Positions 58,219 to 64,000 of a DNA stretch of 64,000 bases are shown piece by piece; positions within the stretch are counted from its first letter, which is position 1, and every line of letters starts with the position of its first letter. Under the pieces are notes generated by a model. It ran no database searches and had not been told where the DNA came from. It saw only the letters and a list, made by a program, of their open reading frames with translations. The position numbers were made by a program, and so were the translations under genes. Source of the stretch: Desmodesmus armatus (Eukaryota > Chlorophyta > Chlorophyceae > Sphaeropleales > Scenedesmaceae). The stretch spans positions 62,001-126,000 of the forward strand of contig VIIQ02000161.1 of assembly GCA_007449985.2 (NCBI GenBank). The letters are read 5' to 3'.

Positions 58219-59128
58219 GAGTCACAGGGGATATTTGTCAAAGGCATCAGCTTCGGCAATCATGCTATCCCCAAGGGTGTGTGCTTACGAATACCCAGAT
58301 TCAGAACGACAAAGAAACCTGCACTGACAGTGTGTCAGCTGCTAACGCGGACAATCCAAGGCAAAGCACACTGAGTCTGTCTGTTGTCACTGCTGCACAA
58401 GGAGCTGCCCAGGTGGACACCCTGGCATGTAGAGCTGCGGCTGCCCCTGCTGCCCCTGCTGCCTCTGCTGCGCGATCTTCTGGTGTGGGCGAGCCTCCTC
58501 TATGTCAGACTGATGTCCCTCCGGCTGACACGGACCCCAGCTGCACACGGCTGCACTCTACACTGCCCGCCATGCGTCATGCACTCACAGGGGCAGCAGG
58601 CGCTTGTGGACTTTCACAACCGGCCCAGGCAGGGGTGCCATCCTGATGAATACAGATGCAGCTTATCTCCTAGAACCAGGCCATGAGGACCTCTGGTCAC
58701 AAGTTGTACATTCTTCAGCATGAGCTGTGCTGGCGTAGCATATGGACTGCAGCGCGCAGATCGCAATCTGATGCAAGCATTGAACAAATGATATTATCTG
58801 TAGCTAACGAAAAGGACTTGATGATCATTGAATTCCGAGCCCGAAGTGGGTTGACCGGAACAACCAATGACACTGTGTTGACTCCTGCAGCCAGTTTCAA
58901 GGCATTGGAAACGCTGACAAACAAACGTTTTGCCCTCGCCACGCAGCCTCGGGGAGTATCGAAACTGCCGTTCAAATTGACCTGATTGCCAACAGGTCTG
59001 ACCCACAAGCAGCCAAGGTACGCTCATTGGTGTCAGTGTGCCAAGCTCGGTTGCTTTGACTGGCTTCTGACGTCGTTCTGCTCACAGCCTGTTGTTGAAA
59101 AAGTTCGGTACTCCAGCTGGTGCGCAGA
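58219..59128. other. divergent promoter region between MFS and secreted-protein genes
   Basis: The MFS gene (minus) and the secreted-protein gene (plus) start at opposite ends of this stretch, so it probably holds both promoters. The plus-strand open frame at 58281-58646 is Ala/Pro-rich without motif. I found no TATA-like or other site I can defend. Confidence 0.45.
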
Positions 59129-61598
59129 ATGCAGCAACGTCGATGCTACCAGGCCTTTGTGCCACTATTGGTTGTGTTGCTTGCGTCAGCCTGCAGCGCA
59201 AAGCAGTCAGGCACCTTTGCTGACTGGCTTGCCACAAAGAAGTCAGCTGGCGCTTCAGCAGCAGTTCAGTCCGAGGGCTACGACTATGAAACACGTGAAT
59301 ACGTGCACCAGTGCTTGAAGGAGACCACCTACAAGAACTGCAGGTTTCCTGAGGAGGGAGGCACGCAGTACTTTGAGTAAGCACGTCCCGCAGGGATAGC
59401 TGGTGCAGCTGCTGTCGCAGAAATGGGCCACGGCCAGGTCCTGAGAGTGCAGGTGCTGCAGCAGCCACCTGTGTTGCGTGAAACAGCAAGCCGTCGGCTC
59501 TCAGTCAGCACTCACGGATCAACAAGGCTCCCATGCAGCGCTGCATGTGGCTAGCCACAGTCCAGGCCCTGCTGCAGACATTGCAGCTAGACCTGTGCTC
59601 AACTGTGCAACATGCAGCCAAACTCACAACCTGTCACCCGCATTGAAGGGTTCATTGTCACCTCTTATTACTTTGTAACATGCTATCCCGTGTCTACATG
59701 GGCCCAGCACCATTGGTAACCTGTCATGTCTTGTGCTCTGGTTGTTCAGAATGTGGGAAGTACCAGCGACCCAGGCAGCAGGCGTCCCGGCTAGGGCGTG
59801 TGTAGTGAACGAACCTACAGACAACTAGTTTCGCCTTCTTCAAGGCTCATTAGGTCTGTGCTGTGCCGTGCTGTGCTGTGTGATGCAGGTCCGGTGTGAC
59901 ATGCTGTGATGCCCGCAGCCACAGCGGCAACAGTCTGGGCAGCTCCAACATTGAGGTCGGCACCTGCAAGTTTAAGCAGTTTATGCTGTCAGCTCCCATC
60001 AACGAGGCACCAGGAGTGTCCAAGTATGGCGAGTTCGAAGTGCAGTGGTGAGTCAACAATCAGGGTGTGACAGGTCGTGAGATGTGTGATGATAGGCATA
60101 GGCTCCTAGCAACCTGAAACAGGCGTCAGCATTGGTTGGGCACCCACATACCATCAGCAGCCAGCAGATGCACACACTGTCTGAGTCTGGGCTGGTCATG
60201 AGCGCGGGGAGGGCTGTTACAGTACAGGCTTTGCCACTATTGCCAGCTGTGAAGCAGCCTTTGGTGGAAAGTGCACAGTAACCTGGCTATCGGGACCAGC
60301 CTGCTGTTGGCTCTTCACACAGGGTCAAAAAGATTGTATGAATCCTCTTTGCCAGCGTCATGCTGCATGTTTGGGCACTGTTGTTGACCTGTAGCGGGCA
60401 GCCCCGCCATAGTATGTGGGTTTGCATGCGGCAGAGTGCTTCTCAAACCACCAGATGGTGTTGAGGCTCACACTGCACACTGCGTGTCACATATGAGCAC
60501 ATACAGGTTGCAGCACTCAGCCACAGCACAGCTGCATCCCTGCAGTTTGCTGGAATGCTCTCAAACTGCAGCACAGGTGCACTCAAACCTCACTGCGCAC
60601 CTGCTGCTGCCGCGCCTGCATGCCCCTCATTGCTGCTGCAGCTACCTGAACGCGACCCCTGGGTTGACACTGCATGCACTCGCTCTTGCTGACACTGCCA
60701 CTGTTGGTTCTACTGCTGCTGCCACTGCCGCTGCATTGCACCTGCCAGCTACCTGAACGCGGCCTCCGACACCTGCGGCCACCCCTTCTGCGATCAGATG
60801 GTGCTGGAGGCTGCAGGAGGCATCTACTGGGCAGAGGACATCGTTGTAACATCAAGGCCTGTGGCTCCTCTGGTAGATGACTCGTGCCAACAGGAGAAGC
60901 GCACTGGCAGTAAGCCTGACCCTATGATGCGTATGGGCGGGAAGAAGGCTGGGGGCATCAGGCCTGCAGGACCTGGGGGCAGTAAGGTGGAGGTTGCGAA
61001 GATGAGTCATCCCAGCGAGCCATCCATGTTCTCTGGTGACGCCTGGATCTACTTTGGCCCCATGTCTATCAACAGCCGCGTGCACGACGTGAAGATGACA
61101 CAAGGTGGGTGTGAAGCTGGACGTAGGGTGGTGGTGCCCACCTTGCTGGTGTGAAACTTTTTAGCGGTTAGCTGAAAATGCACGGCGGAGACAGTAGCGC
61201 AGCAGTTGGAGCACGTGCATTTTTAGCACATCTGTCTTCCCAGCTGTGTGCTTCAGGTGCCTCCCGTCCAGGCCTTGCATCTTCCGCAGAGCCTCTGCCA
61301 CAGGCTGTGCTAGGGTTTAGGGTTTGAATCACAAGCTCTGCTTCATGTAGGCTCTGCTTCATGCGCCTGCTGCATTCTCCCCCCTGTACCTGCGCAAACA
61401 AGCTGCAACCTGCCTCCTCAGTGCCTGGTGTGCCCCTTGCCTTTCCCTTTACCCGCAGGCTGGTTTGAGTACATCTGGGACTACACCCTGGGCACCACCC
61501 CTACTGTCATCAGCGAGGCAGATGCTGAGGGCAAGCACGTGATCGACCCCTACACCTTCTCACTCAAGTTCTACAAGCCAAACGCCGGCAGTTACTAA
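59129..61598 (+). CDS. secreted protein of unknown function, paralogue 1 (290 aa)
   Basis: Exons: 59129-59376, 59919-60047, 60749-61104 and 61459-61598 (TAA). The phases join and the total is 873 nt. Residues 1-24 are a signal peptide (basic 'QRR', hydrophobic 'FVPLLVVLLASA', cleavage near 'CSA-KQ'). The mature part has 'TFADWLATKK', 'YVHQCLKETTYKNCRFPE', 'DHSGNSLGSSNIEVGTCKF', 'FCDQMVLEAAGGIYWAEDIV', 'FSGDAWIYFGPMSINSRVHD' and 'GWFEYIWDYTLG', with several cysteines that could form disulfides. No hydrophobic segment follows the signal peptide, so it should be extracellular or vacuolar. I do not recognise the family. A tandem paralogue begins at 63120. The start is the ATG that puts the hydrophobic core at residues 10-22. 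Confidence 0.85.
60630..60765 (+). repeat. duplicated splice-acceptor region in intron 2 of the secreted-protein gene
   Basis: AGCTACCTGAACGCG occurs at about 60640 (preceded by TGCTGCTGC) and again at the real exon start, 60747-60761 (preceded by CACCTGCC). Both are followed by a C-rich stretch. The upstream copy could serve as an alternative acceptor, but its frame runs into a different Leu-rich sequence. Confidence 0.5.
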
Positions 61599-63119
61599 GT
61601 GTGACCTCCCAACCGACCGCTCGGCTGTTTGAGCTGCTGCACGTAGCAGAGGGAGGGACGGTCTCTGCGCGCACTGTGGGCAGCTGCAGTAGCTTGGGGT
61701 GCAGGGCATTCAGCTGGGGTGCCCTTGGGTGAACGCGACACCCTTGTGTGATCGGCTGCTGTGCATGGGTTGGTTGCAAGTGCAGCAGCTGAGATGTGGC
61801 CAGTACTGCCTGCAGTAGCGGCAGCCTTGTGATGTGCTGGGGCATTGCCAAGCAGGTGCCCATAGCTAACAGCTGCTGTGCTGCAGCTGCGGCTTCTGTG
61901 TTTGCGTCTGCACATGTTGGTAGGTGCGATGGTGTGGTGGTGGGCACAGATTGGTGTTGGAGTGATTGCACCTGCTTGGTGGTGCAAATCCATCCAGTGG
62001 GTGTTGTTGCATAAGAACGGATGTGCGTCCGGTGTTTCTGTGACCTGAACGCTAGTTGTATGTGGTGTAGGACCGCATGGGGAGGACACATGCGCTGTGG
62101 TTGACTTGGATTGCGCTGGTAGTTTGACCACCTGTGCAACAGCAGGGCTGTAAGCATGCCCTGCTGCCTTCCTAGTTTCCTGGCCAATCTTTGGCTTGAC
62201 CCCTATACGATTTACCTGCATGCATGCATGAATGCATGCCTTGCTGTGGAACCTGCTGTCACTGTGCACAGCACCTGCTCATGTGTTGAAAGCTCTCAGT
62301 GCGCTGCTGCAGTGCTAGCACTGATCAGTCAGATCACATGCCTGTGGGGTGTGGTTTACTGATGGAAGCTTGTCAGGCGGGATTGATTGTTCCAGGGGTT
62401 GTTTACTGACACAGTGAGGAAGGGTTTACAAGGGTTCGATGTTTGCCCAAGCGCCAGCCTAGCACTGGGTTCGCCGTCCTGCTTGAGGCGCTCACCGTCA
62501 AGTAGTAGCTGTAACACATTTATGGGCCTTGCGTGTGATTACAGCATTCCTGCTGACCATGCTATGCATCAGTGCTTGGTGACTGCACCTGGTTGAGCCA
62601 GTGCTAGCCAGCTCCAGCCTCTAGCACAGTTCAAGATGCAGCTGATCACGATGCACAACTTGACTTAGGGAGAAGTGCGTCAAGATCACAAACCTCATGA
62701 ACTCTAGTGTCGAACAGTTGTACATTGCTCTCAAGAGCTTCACAACACTCTCTTTATGAGGAAATCTCGTTGTTTGCTCCTCCTCATGAGATCAACCCCT
62801 GGTGGCTTGACAGCCTGTCAGTGACAGGAGGGTGCCCAGTGAGGTTGGGGTGGATCGTGACCGCTGGCAGCATTCACACAGGGTTCTGAGAAGATCGTGA
62901 GTAAAACATCCAGACCTTCAATTTGCAACTTCAACTGTCCCACTTTCGAAGGCTCGTTCAAACCCCTGCCAGAACGGTTTCACAACAGCGCCACACGAGC
63001 AAGCAGGGAATGTCTCACATTGGTTGTGTTCATTTGTATCGTTGCAGCTCTGCCGTCTGACAACAACTGCAAAGTTGCGCTGTTACTGCTCCTGGCAGTA
63101 CCAACCAACAACGTGCATC
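61599..63119. other. intergenic region between secreted-protein paralogues
   Basis: TGTAA at 62149-62153 is the best candidate polyadenylation signal for paralogue 1. The minus-strand frame at 61595-62269 is open but has no motif and overlaps the 3' untranslated region, so it is taken as a shadow. No other gene is visible. Confidence 0.45.
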
Positions 63120-64000
63120 ATGTATCAGAGGTGCTGCCAAGCCTTTCTGCTGCTTCTGGCTCTGTCAGTGGTGTCAAAATGCAGTGCGAAGCAGCCAGAC
63201 ACGTTTGCAGAATGGCTGTCTGCCAAGAAAAAGAACTCTACAGCAGCAGTGCAATCAGACAGCTACGAACCACATGAGTATATGCACCAGTGCCTGAAGG
63301 AGATCGCTTTCAAGAACTGCAGATCGCCGGAAGCTCCAGGCATGGACTACTTTGAGTAAGTGTCTGCAGGATGGGGGTGCTGCACGACGTTGTTGTGAGC
63401 AGAGCCAGGTCACAAGGTCCACCACAGTGCAGGCACGGCTTCAACAGCTACATGCATGACACATTGGCAGCAAACACTGTCTGGTTGCACATGCTCGTTA
63501 GCACTTTGACATGTGCAGGATTGTACTCAGCACACGGCACACCTTATGTACAGCTATGGTGGTGCAGCAAGGAAGTTGCATGCGCCTGCAGTCAAGAATG
63601 ATGTCAGCATGTGCCACCACAGCCAGGCAGGACCTGTAGGATACACTCACATCTGCACAGCTGATCTGCACACTGGATTTGCAGCAGCTGCCGCTCCTGC
63701 CCCCACCCAGCCTTGTGTCACAGCGGTGTTGAAGCCAAAGTTGTACACCAGATTTGCAGCAGCTGCCGCCCCGACGCCCCCTCAGCCTCCTGTCACAACA
63801 AATTAAACGCTCTTACAGACGCACACAACCTGTCATGTGCTGTGCCGTGCTGTGCTGTGCTGTGCTGCGCTGTGCCATGGTGCCCTGTGCTGCATGATGT
63901 AGGTCTGGTGTGACGTGCTGTGATGCCCGCAGCAACAGTGGCAACAGCCTGGGCAGTTCAAACGCTGAGGTTGGCACCTGCAAGTTTTCGGTCATGTGGC
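63120..64000 (+). CDS. secreted protein of unknown function, paralogue 2 (5' part)
   Basis: Exon 1 is 63120-63355 and exon 2 starts at 63933 and runs off the window. The signal peptide ('CCQAFLLLLALSVVSKCSA-KQ'), 'TFAEWLSAKKK', 'YMHQCLKEIAFKNCRSPE' and 'NSGNSLGSSNAEVGTCKF' match paralogue 1 in order. The exon 1 / exon 2 junction has the same phase. The intron is also related: its end carries the same GTGCT-type repeats and GATGCCCGCAG acceptor. After 'TCKF' the two proteins diverge at the window edge. Confidence 0.8.

Noticed and set aside
61595..62269. 224-codon minus-strand frame downstream of the secreted-protein gene
   Set aside because: No start context, motif or paralogue was found, and the tandem copy gives no support; treated as antisense of the 3' untranslated region.
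1..64000. UAG reassigned to glutamine in this genome
   Set aside because: Two of the in-frame TAG codons sit where a paralogue has CAG, but the LACS fragment ends in TAG exactly where the intact LACS ends in TGA, and the OPR2 TAG replaces an Arg codon. TAG therefore acts as stop at least once, and pseudogene decay explains the rest.

Overview
The window looks like nuclear DNA of a green alga, most likely a chlorophyte of the Chlorophyceae. The signs are intron-dense genes with GT-AG introns (and one GC-AG), very abundant CAG/CTG runs coding poly-Gln, poly-Ala and poly-Ser, octotricopeptide-repeat (OPR) proteins with plastid-type N-termini, an F-box-like leucine-rich-repeat family, and TGTAA motifs downstream of stops. 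No rRNA, tRNA, CRISPR array or bacterial operon was found.

Layout. 0.7-11.8 kb, plus strand: the last three exons of one long-chain acyl-CoA synthetase (LACS), then a complete 19-exon LACS whose splice phases all close into a 690-residue protein. A LINE remnant sits in one intron. 13.1-29.8 kb, minus strand: two tandem paralogous genes (A and B) coding low-complexity proteins built from three unrecognised helical-looking modules. The commonest is an ~85-residue unit around 'KWVQACG...SVRVSELLPHY', with two copies in A and four in B. Both genes are broken by frame changes. B also has in-frame TAG and TGA codons and a 768-bp inverted-repeat transposon inserted in coding sequence with a 4-bp target duplication. 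31.8-44.3 kb, minus strand: a ~7.1-kb tandem segmental duplication, each unit holding an OPR gene and an F-box/LRR gene, with an extra OPR fragment between the units. Unit 1 is open; unit 2 carries in-frame TAG codons. 45.7-53.3 kb, minus strand: a multi-exon Gln/Ala-rich protein with repeated segments resembling the hnRNP Q/R acidic domain, and decayed duplicate exons separated by poly-G in its introns. 54.3-58.2 kb, minus strand: a nine-segment, eight-exon major facilitator transporter resembling the anion:cation symporter family. 59.1-64.0 kb, plus strand: two tandem paralogous secreted proteins of unknown function, the second cut by the window end.

The genes do not form one pathway. The shared theme is local duplication at every scale: gene tandems (LACS, A/B, OPR+LRR, secreted proteins), exon duplication, ~130-bp and 126-bp minisatellites, and homopolymer tracts. 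Usually one copy is intact and its neighbour is decaying. The least explained part is the A/B family, whose modules I could not assign to any family.
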